A stretch of DNA of 64,000 nucleotides from Alkalimarinus coralli (GTDB taxonomy: Bacteria > Pseudomonadota > Gammaproteobacteria > Pseudomonadales > Oleiphilaceae). The notes beneath the pieces are model-generated. The model was given only the letters and a program-made list of their open reading frames with translations. It searched no databases and was not told the origin of the DNA. The stretch lies in assembly GCF_023650515.1 (NCBI RefSeq), contig NZ_CP096016.1:2730001-2794000 (forward strand), read 5' to 3'. The stretch's first letter is position 1; each line of letters starts with the position of its first letter. Position numbers and translations under genes: made by a program. Shown here piece after piece: positions 1 through 13,223 of the stretch.

Positions 1-653
1 TTCTGATTGAGCTTTTCAGCCATTTCTGGAATAACCACAACCGTCCCCCTTCCTTCGCGTAGCAGCTTTCTAATATTAATTTCATCACTGGCCGCATTAT
101 CATCAACAGGAATCCCAAGCTTATTGAGGTCTGCAACGACTGAGTACCCCCTGGGAGCTCTTACTGGACGAGGGATATCTTCAATATTATTATCAAATTC
201 GAAACTGTCATTGCTCATCGTGACAATTACATACTCTACCTGCATCACCCTGTGCGGAGACTTTCCAGCCAGCGAAGCATCATCAGGATATTTGAGAAAA
301 GCAGCTCGATCATCGTTATAAGATGCGGTAGCAACAGCATCAACCCGGCCCTGGCTGGCTTCTCTGAGACAACGCTTCCAGGGCATAGCAACAAATACCA
401 AAGGCATACCTATTCGACCTGATGCATGCTTAATGATATCTATATGTATACCGCTGGCGGCGCCATACTTAACAAATGTAAATGGGTACCACTCGCTTTC
501 ATCAAGACACACCCTGATCACACCACCCGCCATTGACGGTACGGAAAAACTAAAGAGCAGTAGTACGACGCTTAACACATTCGCAACTAAGCGCTGAGAC
601 AACAAGCAAATCATATCGTTATACAGCCCATAAAATTTGGAGACCCTATTCAT
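1..653 (-). CDS. Periplasmic solute-binding protein (SBP_bac_3-like), 3' part cut by window edge
   Basis: An open frame on the minus strand runs from an ATG at 653 to the window edge without a stop, giving 217 codons and no C-terminus. The N-terminus has a basic start and a hydrophobic segment at about residues 20-42 (LVANVLSVVLLLFSFSVPSM), followed by AGGVIRVCLDESEWYPF. That is the usual start of the mature lobe of polar amino-acid-binding or PBPb-type proteins. A further segment, VFVAMPWKRCLREASQGRVDA, resembles the family's ALPWARALRLAEEGKVDA-like region. This suggests a secreted periplasmic protein of the group often annotated as a transporter substrate-binding domain protein. The ligand cannot be told, and no transporter genes adjoin it. 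It is divergent from the aot operon. Family call fairly sure, role not. Confidence 0.75.
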   Translation of the reverse strand, partial: MNRVSKFYGLYNDMICLLSQRLVANVLSVVLLLFSFSVPSMAGGVIRVCLDESEWYPFTFVKYGAASGIHIDIIKHASGRIGMPLVFVAMPWKRCLREASQGRVDAVATASYNDDRAAFLKYPDDASLAGKSPHRVMQVEYVIVTMSNDSFEFDNNIEDIPRPVRAPRGYSVVADLNKLGIPVDDNAASDEINIRKLLREGRGTVVVIPEMAEKLNQ

Positions 654-1246
654 AATACTAGTTCAGAGGCAATAAATTAACAGGCCACTTCCAAGCCTGA
701 GAGCGCTCGCTAGCATTAACTAATATCATTTATATATCGTTTTATTCTTTCCAGACTGTTGATTTTCTAATTTATCTCATGAAAGAATAGGCGCACTAAA
801 ATAATGATAAGTGCTGAGTGCCAGGATTGCCCGTACTAACTAATACAAAAGAACATGGACAGTCGGAACTATAAGTCCCACTTTTATGATAAGTATACTG
901 ACGAAAGCATTTGCCAATTACCATTCCTGTTTTTTGCATGCCGTTACACTATTCTTAACTAAGCAGTCTGGCGCTATTTCTCCGCGCTCACATAAATCAA
1001 TTACCGCCAAGTTAGTGCTCGCGGAAGTACACGACGAGTAGATACTCTTCCCCTGTTAATTGTTAGCAATACCTCTAAATACAATAAATAAGTACAAACC
1101 AGATTTATTGTCTATCCTTATTTAGAAGATATAAAGCAATTAATACGCTGTATACAGGCAATTTGAACATTGCCATCAAATAAAATAATCGCTACAAATA
1201 ACATACTTTTTGCAGATAAATAAACCTGATAGTTCAGGAGAAATTT
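654..1246. other. Intergenic region between divergent genes
   Basis: This 593-bp AT-rich gap holds no convincing gene. It must carry the promoters of the solute-binding protein gene on the left and of the aot operon on the right. A purine-rich ribosome site (CAGGAG) lies just before the aotP start. No clear ArgR tandem site of the type seen upstream of astC was found here. The best partial match, TGTCTA at about 1109, lacks the AA and the second half-site. Confidence 0.5.
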
Positions 1247-2017
1247 ATGGGAGAAATCGCTCCCCTTATAGTTAATGATGTTCACAAAACCTTTGGCACA
1301 CTTGAGGTGTTAAAAGGCATATCGCTTGAAACTCAAAAAGGCGATGTAATATCGCTTATAGGCTCATCAGGATCTGGAAAAAGCACTTTCTTGAGATGCA
1401 TTAACTTACTTGAAACACCTACATCGGGAGAAATAATTGTCCACGGCGAACAGTTAAAGTTCAAAACAGACAAAAAGGGTATTCGAGTGCCTGCTGACCC
1501 GAGGCAGGTCGAGAAAATGAGAGCGCGTCTATCAATGGTGTTCCAAGGTTTCAACCTATGGTCTCACATGACGGTACTGGAAAATATCATCGAAGCCCCC
1601 GTCAATGTACTGGGAATACCCAAGAAAGAAGCGATAGAGAAAGCCGCATCCTTACTTAATAAAGTTGGCATCTACGAAAGACGGGACTACTACCCTGCCC
1701 AAATGTCAGGGGGCCAGCAGCAAAGAGCCGCAATAGCCAGAGCGCTAGCTATGGAACCTGAGGTATTACTGTTTGATGAGCCAACCTCAGCCCTTGACCC
1801 CGAGCTGGTCGGAGAAGTCTTGAAAGTAATGCGAAGCCTGGCGGAAGAAGGCCGCACAATGATCGTAGTGACTCATGAAATGGCTTTTGCAAAAGATGTT
1901 TCATCCCAAGTTTTGTTTCTCCACCAAGGTCTAATCGAGGAACAAGGCACGCCATCAAAGGTGTTTGATAATCCAGATTCTGAACGGATGCAGCAGTTTC
2001 TTGCTCCCAAATATTAA
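1247..2017 (+). CDS. aotP: Arginine/ornithine ABC transporter, ATP-binding protein AotP
   Basis: This 256-residue protein is the ATPase of a polar amino-acid ABC importer, acting at the inner face of the cytoplasmic membrane. Walker A is at 39-47 (GSSGSGKST), the Q-loop glutamine at about 100, the signature MSGGQQQR at 153-160 and Walker B LLFDEP at about 174-179, followed by the D-loop and a switch histidine in VVTHEM. Length and motifs match HisP/AotP/GlnQ. It is the first gene of aotP-aotJ-aotQ-aotM-astE and faces the ast operon, so arginine or ornithine is the probable substrate. A CAGGAG ribosome site lies 7 nt before the ATG. In P. aeruginosa, as I recall, the ATPase gene comes late in the aot operon rather than first. 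Family certain; substrate inferred from context. Confidence 0.92.
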   Translation: MGEIAPLIVNDVHKTFGTLEVLKGISLETQKGDVISLIGSSGSGKSTFLRCINLLETPTSGEIIVHGEQLKFKTDKKGIRVPADPRQVEKMRARLSMVFQGFNLWSHMTVLENIIEAPVNVLGIPKKEAIEKAASLLNKVGIYERRDYYPAQMSGGQQQRAAIARALAMEPEVLLFDEPTSALDPELVGEVLKVMRSLAEEGRTMIVVTHEMAFAKDVSSQVLFLHQGLIEEQGTPSKVFDNPDSERMQQFLAPKY

Positions 2018-2108
2018 CGTTATCCAGATTAAACGCTAACAGACTGATTAATAGGAAAAAGAAGTAATAAAGCAACACTGATAAAACAATCGATAAAAGG
2101 GGTTAATA

Positions 2109-2864
2109 ATGAAAAAACTGATCATCGCTGTCTCTTGTATGCTGGCTTTAGCCGCTGGGTCACTTCACGCAAAGGACTGGAAAGAAGTTCGTATCGCGGT
2201 CGACATACCTTACGAACCATTTGAATTTAAGGCTGCAGACGGTACCCTCACAGGCTTTGAAATAGATTTAGGGAACGCAGTATGTGCTGAAATTGGCGCA
2301 AAATGCGAGTGGATTCCACAAGCATGGGACGGAATTATTCCAGGTCTATTGGCCCGCAAGTATGATGCAATAATGTCATCAATGTCCATCACCGAAGAGC
2401 GCGCTAAAAAAGTTCTCTTTTCAGAGGGTTATTACAATACACCATCTGGCTGGTTCGCTAAAAAAGGCGCTAACCTGAATACCTCAGACAAAAATGCCAT
2501 GAAAGGCAAAAAAGTAGGCGTTCAGCGTGGCACTCTTCAAGATAACTATGTTACCGATAACCTCGGCGATGTGGTCGAAGTAAAAAGATACACTACCGCA
2601 GATGACCTGGTTCTTGACCTCACTGGCGGACGCCTAGACGTGGTATTTCTTGACTACCCAGTGGGAGAGAAAACAATCCTTACCAATAGCGACTATGAAA
2701 CAGTTGGTGACACCATTCCAGTTGGGGACGGTATCGGCGTAGCGTTTCGCAAGCGCGATAAAGAACTGGCAAACAAGTTCAACAAAGCGCTGAAGAAGCT
2801 TAAAGAAGATGGCACATATGACAAGATTATGAAGAAGTACTTTACCTACAATATCAAGATCTAA
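2109..2864 (+). CDS. aotJ: Arginine/ornithine-binding periplasmic protein AotJ
   Basis: A 251-residue secreted receptor of the lysine/arginine/ornithine-binding (SBP_bac_3) family. A signal peptide covers residues 1-21, with cleavage after SLHA. The mature protein opens with the typical VRIAVDIPYEPFEF motif and contains GFEIDLGNAVCAE, a cysteine pair at about 56/63, and the family's MSSMSITEER. A GKKVGVQRGT segment forms the second lobe. It would bind a cationic amino acid in the periplasm and deliver it to AotQ/AotM. The gene lies 91 bp after aotP with its own ribosome site (AAAAGGGG). The ligand is inferred from the neighbouring astE and ast operon. Confidence 0.9.
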   Translation: MKKLIIAVSCMLALAAGSLHAKDWKEVRIAVDIPYEPFEFKAADGTLTGFEIDLGNAVCAEIGAKCEWIPQAWDGIIPGLLARKYDAIMSSMSITEERAKKVLFSEGYYNTPSGWFAKKGANLNTSDKNAMKGKKVGVQRGTLQDNYVTDNLGDVVEVKRYTTADDLVLDLTGGRLDVVFLDYPVGEKTILTNSDYETVGDTIPVGDGIGVAFRKRDKELANKFNKALKKLKEDGTYDKIMKKYFTYNIKI

Positions 2865-2967
2865 ATTTACACAATCAAAGCCAGAGCTAATACACCACTC
2901 TAGCTCTGGCTGGATTATTGAGGGGGCATTATTTTGTTGCCCCAAAAATCTTTAACCTTAGCGGTGT

Positions 2968-3675
2968 ATGACTATGCTTGATCTTCATGGATACGGCCCA
3001 TCCATATTAAAAGGAGCCGTTCTAACCGTTGAGGTAGCAATACTTTCCTTGCTATTGGCTATCATTCTTGGCCTTTTGGGGGCGATGGCCAAGCTATCTC
3101 CAAACCCTGTATTCAAAGGTATCGCGACCGTATATACAACGCTTATTCGTGGAGTTCCCGACCTTGTGTTAATGATGCTGATATTTTTCGGCGGGCAAAT
3201 GTTGATGAACAACGTTTCCGACTGGATAAACGACACATTTGACTCGGACATATGGATAAACGTAAACGAATTCACCGCAGGCGTCATTACTATTGGGTTT
3301 ATATTTGGCGCTTATATGGCGGAAACCTTCCGAGGCGCATTTCAGTCCGTCGAACTTGGGCAAATTGAAGCGGGAAAAGCCTATGGGATGACTCCCTGGC
3401 AGATATTCAGCCGTATTATGTTTCCGCAGATGATGAGACATGCTCTTCCGGGTATTGGTAATAACTGGTTGGTTTTGCTGAAAACAACAGCCCTGGTTTC
3501 AGTTATAGGCCTCTCTGACATGGTACGCCTTGCCTCAGAGGCGGCGAAAGCGACACACGAACCATTTCGCTTTCTGCTCCCGGTTATACTTGGCTTCTTA
3601 CTGATGACCGCCTTTTCTGAGTGGGGGCTGAAAAAGCTCGAACAAAAATACAGCGCTGGCGTAGTGAAAGGATAG
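2968..3675 (+). CDS. aotQ: Arginine/ornithine ABC transporter permease AotQ
   Basis: A 235-residue inner-membrane permease of the HisQ/ArtQ type. It has several hydrophobic spans (for example residues 13-38 and 200-220) and the EAA loop in AGKAYGMTPWQIFSRIMFPQ, which docks with the ATPase. LIRGVPDLVLMML is the usual family segment after the first spans. It pairs with the next gene, whose start lies 3 nt after this stop, so the two are almost surely co-translated. Family sure; substrate from context. Confidence 0.91.
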   Translation: MTMLDLHGYGPSILKGAVLTVEVAILSLLLAIILGLLGAMAKLSPNPVFKGIATVYTTLIRGVPDLVLMMLIFFGGQMLMNNVSDWINDTFDSDIWINVNEFTAGVITIGFIFGAYMAETFRGAFQSVELGQIEAGKAYGMTPWQIFSRIMFPQMMRHALPGIGNNWLVLLKTTALVSVIGLSDMVRLASEAAKATHEPFRFLLPVILGFLLMTAFSEWGLKKLEQKYSAGVVKG

Positions 3676-3678
3676 ACC

Positions 3679-4401
3679 ATGCTTGAACAACTAAATCACT
3701 TACTGGCTCAGAACGAAATATTTAATCCGACCACGCTGGCTCATTACTGGGGTGGTTTCGTTATCACTGTTCAATTGGTATTCTTTGCCCTGGTACTGGG
3801 GGCAATTCTTGCACTACCGTTAGGCATACTGCGAACATCCAGCAACCCTTGGATCAGCAAACCTATCTGGCTTTATGTTTACATCTTTCGTGGCACACCA
3901 CTTATCGTCCAACTCTTTCTTATTTACTACGGCACCTCTCAAATTGACAGCATCAAGGGCACCTGGCTTTGGGATAATGTGCTAAGTGAAGCATTTTACC
4001 CTTGCCTAATCGCCTTTGTGCTAAACACCGCAGCCTATACAACCGAGATTATCCGGGGCGCAATCGAGAATACTCCCAAGGGAGAGATTGAAGCAGCTAA
4101 AGCCTATGGTATGTCCTGGACAGTAAGTATGCGGCGAGTAATACTGCCCAGTGCATTTCGCCGCGCTTTACCTGCGTACGCCAATGAAGTGATATTTATG
4201 CTACACGCCAGTGCAATTGCCAGCGTTGTCACAATTGTCGATCTCACGGGTGCCGCACGAGATATTTATTCTCGTTATTATGCGCCTTTTGATGCGTTTT
4301 TATTTGTTGCGGCCATCTACTTATGCATCACATTTGCATTAATATTCGGTTTTCGCCATCTTGAAAGTAAACTGTTAGCACACTTAAAGCCACTGTCATG
4401 A
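3679..4401 (+). CDS. aotM: Arginine/ornithine ABC transporter permease AotM
   Basis: A 240-residue inner-membrane permease of the HisM/ArtM type. It has the FRGTPLIVQLFLIYYG segment near 73-88 and the EAA loop AAKAYGMSWTVSMRRVILP. It follows aotQ by 3 nt. Its TGA overlaps an ATG (ATGA, 4398-4401) that belongs to the first unit of a 25-bp triplication leading into astE. The ancestral layout was therefore probably a coupled aotM/astE junction. Family sure; substrate from context. Confidence 0.91.
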   Translation: MLEQLNHLLAQNEIFNPTTLAHYWGGFVITVQLVFFALVLGAILALPLGILRTSSNPWISKPIWLYVYIFRGTPLIVQLFLIYYGTSQIDSIKGTWLWDNVLSEAFYPCLIAFVLNTAAYTTEIIRGAIENTPKGEIEAAKAYGMSWTVSMRRVILPSAFRRALPAYANEVIFMLHASAIASVVTIVDLTGAARDIYSRYYAPFDAFLFVAAIYLCITFALIFGFRHLESKLLAHLKPLS

Positions 4402-4470
4402 CAGACATAGAAAAGAGCGGTCATGGCAGACATAGAAAAGAGCGATCATGACAGACATAGAAAAGAGCGC
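4396..4470 (+). repeat. Three tandem 25-bp units spanning the aotM stop and astE start
   Basis: Three near-identical 25-bp units begin at 4396, 4421 and 4446. Each contains TCATGACAGACATAGAAAAG followed by AGCG and one variable base. The only other difference is one A/G change in unit 2. Every unit carries an ATG followed by codons for T-D-I-E-K-S (G for T/D context in unit 2). Only the third ATG, at 4448, is in frame with AstE. The first overlaps the aotM stop. The AAAAGAG in each unit acts as a Shine-Dalgarno-like stretch for the next ATG. Confidence 0.95.
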
Positions 4471-5554
4471 AAAAAAAGCACTTTTTGGCCATAGCACTGA
4501 CTTTCTCAGCCATACACTGGAAAACGCCAGGCAGGAAGTCGAGCCACGTACAACCCTGTTGAAGGATGGTTCTAAAGCCATTTTACACGCGCTCGGCATT
4601 CTGGAGTTCATTCCTGCGACAAATAACAACAGTATTAAACCAACAAAACTAATTTTATCTGCTGGTATCCACGGCAACGAAACAGCACCAATCGAATTTT
4701 GTAATACCCTGATTAACGAAGTGCTTGAGGATCAGTACCCAATTAAAGTTCCGACACTGTTTATATTGGGTAACCCTCAGGCAATGGTCGAAGGTAAACG
4801 GTTTATCGAACACAATCTCAACCGGCTGTTCTGTGGGCTCCATAAATCTGAATCATATTGCAATTCAATTGAAGGAAAAAGAGCCGCACTCATTGAGCAA
4901 TATGTAGACTTGTTTGTTAACCAAGGTGGTAAACACTCACAAGACGAATACCCTGTTAATCACTACGACCTTCATACCGCTATCCGTGATTCGGTCTTTG
5001 AAAGATTTGCGATTTATCCTTATGTCGCAGGCCGCGAAACGAACCCGGTACAACTTCAGTTTCTAGCTTTTAGTGATATAGAAGCATTTTTGTTTCAAAC
5101 AACGCCAGCAACCACTTTTTCTTCCCATACTGCTGAAAACTACGATGCTGAAAGCTTTACCGTAGAACTCGGCAAGGTGAGACCTTTTGGCCACAATATA
5201 GATTATAAATATCGAGCTATCACTGAGAACCTGCGACTTCGGTTGCAAGGAAGCTGGCCTCAGCCAAGAAGACCTGAGCACCGGGTTCAGTGTTTTATCG
5301 CAACTCATGAGATCATAAACACAGGTAAAGATTTTCAGTTGTTTATCCCTGAAGATGTCAGCAATTTCAGAGAGTATCCAAAAGGCAGTTTAATTTGGCA
5401 GGATAAAGAACAGAGCTATCGAGTGAAGGATCAGGTTGAGTATATCGTGTTTCCCAATAGCAAAGTCGGCGTCGGCCAACGTGCAGGAATAATGCTTAGG
5501 CTGGTTGATATGGGGCAGACGCCAGGCCAACCCTCTACCCCGGTGCTTCATTAG
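4448..5554 (+). CDS. astE: Succinylglutamate desuccinylase AstE
   Basis: A 368-residue zinc enzyme of the AstE/AspA (carboxypeptidase-like) family. It hydrolyses N-succinylglutamate to glutamate and succinate, the last step of the arginine succinyltransferase pathway, in the cytoplasm. The zinc ligands are visible as H75 and E78 in GIHGNETAP and H176 in YDLHTAIR. NLNRLF near 123-128 is also typical. The remaining ast genes lie in the convergent operon to the right, so astE is split from them and transcribed with the transporter. The start used is the last of three tandemly repeated ATGs (units 4396-4470); earlier ATGs run into stops. Confidence 0.93.
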   Translation: MTDIEKSAKKALFGHSTDFLSHTLENARQEVEPRTTLLKDGSKAILHALGILEFIPATNNNSIKPTKLILSAGIHGNETAPIEFCNTLINEVLEDQYPIKVPTLFILGNPQAMVEGKRFIEHNLNRLFCGLHKSESYCNSIEGKRAALIEQYVDLFVNQGGKHSQDEYPVNHYDLHTAIRDSVFERFAIYPYVAGRETNPVQLQFLAFSDIEAFLFQTTPATTFSSHTAENYDAESFTVELGKVRPFGHNIDYKYRAITENLRLRLQGSWPQPRRPEHRVQCFIATHEIINTGKDFQLFIPEDVSNFREYPKGSLIWQDKEQSYRVKDQVEYIVFPNSKVGVGQRAGIMLRLVDMGQTPGQPSTPVLH

Positions 5555-5601
5555 ACGCGGCACACCAGTACCAGACTAGCGCCATTCTGTGCTATTAAGC
5601 A

Positions 5602-5666
5602 ACGATGATGACTTGGCAAGTCTTCGTGATGCTTTGACAGAGGGGTGCAGCCAACCTGCCCCCTCT
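5602..5666. terminator. Hairpins between convergent astE and astB
   Basis: The 126-bp gap between the convergent ends holds two hairpins. One (about 5602-5627) centres on GACTTG-G-CAAGTC. The other (5639-5666) pairs AGAGGGGTGCAG with CTGCCCCCTCT, with one bulge. Neither has a clear T-run, so a terminator role is likely from position but not proven. Confidence 0.45.
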
Positions 5667-5680
5667 ATCAACATCTGCTG

Positions 5681-7018
5681 CTATTTCTGAAATGGATAGA
5701 TGGAACCTAACTGGAGAATTTGAGTTAACTCGTCCAGGGCCGCTTCTGACTCTCTCAACAACGCGATATCTGCAAGATCATCTGCTGTTAATCGATCCCG
5801 GTAGTGCTTATCTACCCATTGATTCAGTGTTTCAAACAACTGGTCAGACATCATCACATGAGGGTTCACCGCAGCCTGTTCTTCTTCAGTTAATACAACA
5901 CGTAAGCGCAGGCAGGCAGGCCCTCCACCATTCTGCATACTCTGCTTAAGATCAAACATTTCTACCTGGTTAATTGGCCCACCGGATGCAACTAACTGAT
6001 CCAGGAAAGATGAAACAGAGGCCACCTCTTTACACTCGGTAGGCACAATCAACATCATTGAACCATCAGGCTTGGACAATAGCTGGCTATTAAACAGGTA
6101 AGAGCGAACAACCTCGTCAACGGTAACATCCCCACTGGAGACTTTAACAGGGGTTAGTGACGCACCTTTTAGCTTTCTGTCTAATTCCGAAAGTACGTGT
6201 TCAGTATCTGAAAACGCTTCTTCATGGTAGAACAACACATTGCCATTCCCAACAGCAATCACATCGTTGTGAAACACCCCGGCATCAATGGTGGATGGTT
6301 TTTGCTGCGCGAAAACAACTCTGTCTTCAGGTAGCTGATGAAGCCTTGCAATGGCCTCAGAAGCTTCTAAGGTTTGGCGCGCTGGATACTTGTCCGGCTT
6401 GGGTGCCGCCTCGTCAAATGCTCTTCGTCCATATACAAAAAACTCAACGCCTTCATTGCCGTAATCAGAGCAAAAACGCGTGTGATTAGCGGCCCCCTCG
6501 TCGCCAAATTGAGAGACCGAAGGTAATGCCGCATGATGCGCAAAATAGCGCTCATCACCAAAAGTGGCTTTCATAATGCTAGACGTCAGTTCGTGCTCAA
6601 TCGAACGATGGAACTTGGCATTCAGGTTGGCGGCAGTAAAGTGAACTTTTCCGTCTAAGGTATCGGCACTCGGTGAAACCGTAACGGCATTAGCTGTCCA
6701 CATACAGGATGCGGAAGACACCGCCGCCAGTAATACAGGTGAAACCCGACTTACCTCGGCCAGTACTTTTTCATCATTACCGGAAAACCCCAACGACCTC
6801 AAGACGTCTGTATTCGGCCGATGGTGAGGAGCCAAGATGCCTTGTTTAAACCCCATATCCTGAAGGGCTTTCATTTTTTTAAGCCCTTGTTTGGCCGCCT
6901 CTTTAGGGTTTGATACAGCCATCACATTTTCTTCAGAGGCGACATTACCGTAGGACAATCCACTATAGTTGTGAGTTGGCCCAACCAAACCATCGAAGTT
7001 GAGTTCATGTGCTGCCAT
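5681..7018 (-). CDS. astB: N-succinylarginine dihydrolase AstB
   Basis: A 445-residue enzyme that converts N2-succinylarginine to N2-succinylornithine, CO2 and two ammonia; second step of the ast pathway, cytoplasmic. The N-terminus ([21 protein letters not shown]) is diagnostic of AstB. The nucleophilic cysteine lies in [12 protein letters not shown] near the C-terminus. Length agrees with the family (about 445). It is the last gene of astC-astA1-astA2-astD-astB, 61 bp after astD. Confidence 0.96.
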   Translation of the reverse strand: MAAHELNFDGLVGPTHNYSGLSYGNVASEENVMAVSNPKEAAKQGLKKMKALQDMGFKQGILAPHHRPNTDVLRSLGFSGNDEKVLAEVSRVSPVLLAAVSSASCMWTANAVTVSPSADTLDGKVHFTAANLNAKFHRSIEHELTSSIMKATFGDERYFAHHAALPSVSQFGDEGAANHTRFCSDYGNEGVEFFVYGRRAFDEAAPKPDKYPARQTLEASEAIARLHQLPEDRVVFAQQKPSTIDAGVFHNDVIAVGNGNVLFYHEEAFSDTEHVLSELDRKLKGASLTPVKVSSGDVTVDEVVRSYLFNSQLLSKPDGSMMLIVPTECKEVASVSSFLDQLVASGGPINQVEMFDLKQSMQNGGGPACLRLRVVLTEEEQAAVNPHVMMSDQLFETLNQWVDKHYRDRLTADDLADIALLRESEAALDELTQILQLGSIYPFQK

Positions 7019-7079
7019 ATATTACCTACCTTTTTACTGTTCTTGCGTTTTTTGGTCTAAGTTTACAACCAGCGTCCTG

Positions 7080-9631
<2,552 letters not shown>

Positions 9632-9738
9632 TGCACTCACCTCCCATCAATTTGTGCCGCTTTCGCTTGGCTCTCAATTTTATACATACGTCATATATCC
9701 ACTATTGACCGCTGCATCACCTGCCCGAAGCAATCAGC

Positions 9739-10755
9739 TCAAAGCGGCGCAAATGTTATTCGCTCGTTTTCAGATACATTGAGGTTTTTAGCAAGCGCCT
9801 GGTTGATGCGAATAACATCACCAATACCATCCGTTAGCTGTCCAACAACACACCTGAAATCTGAGAAGGCTCCGTTGCAGATAAGATACTTGACACCTCC
9901 TCGAGTCGACTCGCTGATCCTGACGGTTTTGGACTGCAAGCTTTTCACTGTGTTTAAATGCTTCACGGGGGCTTCCAGCGTTGGCCCACCGTCAAAAATA
10001 TCAATATGTTTGCCTACCCGGAACCCTTCGCGATGGAGCAACTGACAGTTTTTCTCTGCTAGAGGGTGAGGCGTTCCAACCGCAGCTTGTGCGGCATCAG
10101 AAAGCAAAGGAACATAAATCGGGTGGGACGGCATTAGCTCTGCAATAAATGTTTTGCTCTTGATACCGGAGTAATAGTCCGCCGTTGCAAAGTCCATATC
10201 AAAAAAGTGACGACCAAGGCTATCCCAAAAAGGATATTCGCCATCTTCATCGCTAACACCCTGTATTTCAATGATAATGTCTTCATTGAAGCGCTCTTTG
10301 AATAACCCGATCAACAGTAACCTTGAGCGCGATAACAGCTCAAAATAGTCTGTGTTCCGGTATTCGCTGGCAATAGTCAGCGAACAAAAGAGTGTTTTTC
10401 CCGTTAGCTCATGGGTCATGTACAGAACGGGAATATGGTTATTCACATGAAGCTGATGAGAAGAGTGAATCAACTCATCTTGTCTGTAGTTATAAAAAGG
10501 TTGCCCGTTGCCAGCACAGCGGTCTATGCCCGCCGTGCCCAGCACTTCCCCGGTCTCGGCATTTTCCATAACCAGCAAGAACTGCTCTTTGCCGTCCATC
10601 GACTCATCGCCCGCAAATGAGCGAGTCGATGCGTCGATTTTTTCACTAAGCTTATCTCGCTGCTGCGGAAGCGTGGATATCTTTGCACTGTTATGGTTAG
10701 CCAGCTTTTCAATACTGGCTAAATCCGAGAAAGTACTGGGTCTGACAATCAACAT
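9739..10755 (-). CDS. astA: Arginine N-succinyltransferase, first subunit/paralogue (AruF-like)
   Basis: A 338-residue AstA-family protein, clearly a paralogue of the next gene. Shared features are the MLIVRPSTFSDL start, VLYMTHELTGKTLFCSL, SKTFIAELMPSHPIYVPL and HIDIFDGGPTLEAPV. It would succinylate arginine or ornithine using succinyl-CoA, probably as a heteromer with the downstream copy. It has a GGAGAGGTG ribosome site just before the ATG. It lies 44 bp after astC. In P. aeruginosa the order aruC-aruF-aruG-aruD-aruB is the same. Confidence 0.9.
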   Translation of the reverse strand: MLIVRPSTFSDLASIEKLANHNSAKISTLPQQRDKLSEKIDASTRSFAGDESMDGKEQFLLVMENAETGEVLGTAGIDRCAGNGQPFYNYRQDELIHSSHQLHVNNHIPVLYMTHELTGKTLFCSLTIASEYRNTDYFELLSRSRLLLIGLFKERFNEDIIIEIQGVSDEDGEYPFWDSLGRHFFDMDFATADYYSGIKSKTFIAELMPSHPIYVPLLSDAAQAAVGTPHPLAEKNCQLLHREGFRVGKHIDIFDGGPTLEAPVKHLNTVKSLQSKTVRISESTRGGVKYLICNGAFSDFRCVVGQLTDGIGDVIRINQALAKNLNVSENERITFAPL

Positions 10756-10799
10756 ATCACCTCTCCAATCAATTCTTGCGGAAAATTACGCAACGCCCA

Positions 10800-12179
<1,380 letters not shown>

Positions 12180-12269
12180 CTAGGAATGAAGTGTGGTGAT
12201 CGCTTCACCATACACAACTAAATGACAGAGCGGCCGCCACTGACGTGTACGCCGCTCAAAAGACAAGGC

Positions 12270-12341
12270 AGGTGCAACTAGGTTTTCAAGGTGCAAATAG
12301 GTTTAAAGGTACAGTTAGGTTTAAAGATACAATTAGGTTTT
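12270..12341. repeat. Four degenerate 18-bp tandem units at the chemoreceptor stop
   Basis: Units of the form AGGTGCAACTAGGTTTT begin at about 12270, 12289, 12307 and 12325 (spacings 19, 18, 18). The last contains the TAA stop of the chemoreceptor remnant. On the minus strand the units read roughly TTTAAACCTAACTGTACC, so the array looks like repeated duplication of the last codons and stop (FKT-stop). Confidence 0.8.
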
Positions 12342-13117
12342 AAATTCAGATGCTAACTGTTGCAGCTGGCTGGCGAGCATTGCCTGCTCATGAGCCGCGG
12401 CAGAAATTTGCTCTCCCCCTGTTGCGGCATGCTGGCTTTTGTCACCAATGGATTGCATTTTCTGTGCAATATCCTCACTGACTGCAACTTGCTGCTCGGT
12501 AGCCGCTGCAATCTGTGTTGTCATATCAGATATTCTGGTGTTGGCGGCAGCAATATTCAGTAGTGTTTTTTCAACTTCGCTCATCAATAAAACACTGCCA
12601 TCAACATTTGCACGGCTCTCATTCATTTGCTCAAATGCCTTGGTACTGTCACTTTGAAACTGCTGAATCATCGCTTCAATTTCTGCGGTAGATTCCTGAG
12701 TTCGCTGCGCCAGCGTTCTTACTTCATCAGCCACCACCGCAAAACCACGTCCCTGCTCACCTGCCCTGGCTACTTCTATTGCCGCATTCAACGCGAGCAG
12801 ATTGGTTTGCTCTGCAATACCTTTGATAACATTGATTACCGCAGAGATATTTTTTCAGTGATAAAAATACGGTGATCACGGTGACCAGTAACGACAGCAC
12901 CAGCCAAAACGTAAAAGTCGAATGACTACTGTTATCAACATCGTCAGCAAACTTAAGCAGGGCTTCAGACAAGCTGTCTTCTCGCTACGTCATCAACATT
13001 ATTTGCCGCATCACTCTTCTTCCAAAGCCCCACCAAAGTAGAAATCGAAAAGAAAAGGGCACAACTGAGCGGTATTAACACCATCGCTGCTAGCTTAAAC
13101 TTAACTGAATATTTCAC
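12333..13117 (-). pseudogene. Degenerate methyl-accepting chemotaxis protein
   Basis: Pieces of a chemoreceptor lie in different frames. Block A, from a GTG at 13117, has the cytoplasmic start and first membrane span (MVLIPLSCALFFSISTLVG) and stops at 12965. Block B, near 12972-12850, holds a second span (FWLVLSLLVTVITVFLSL). Block C, from about 12855 to the stop at 12333, holds the highly conserved signalling tip and C-terminal methylation region ([38 protein letters not shown]). Nearly all of the periplasmic domain, the HAMP domain and the first half of the signalling domain are missing. The whole is about 785 bp, against some 1,600 bp or more for an intact gene. It cannot make a working receptor. 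Block C alone could in theory be translated from an internal ATG at 12791. Confidence 0.85.
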
Positions 13118-13223
13118 GTTAGTTACCCTAAATAGTCAAAATATTAACCAAAATGGCGCGGAGTCTAAGGCTGCCTGCTTGCTTGCGCTATGAGTAAATC
13201 TACTTAAACATTGCTCGTCCATA

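Noticed and set aside
7-321. 104-codon + strand frame at the left edge
   Set aside because: It is serine/leucine-rich and opposite to a minus-strand frame with a signal peptide and solute-binding motifs.
1090-1200. Possible ArgR site and sigma-70 promoter upstream of aotP
   Set aside because: TGTCTA lacks the AA and second half-site, GCTACA lacks the paired TT, and TTGAAC with TAATCG at 17 bp is a poor -10. Too weak to annotate.
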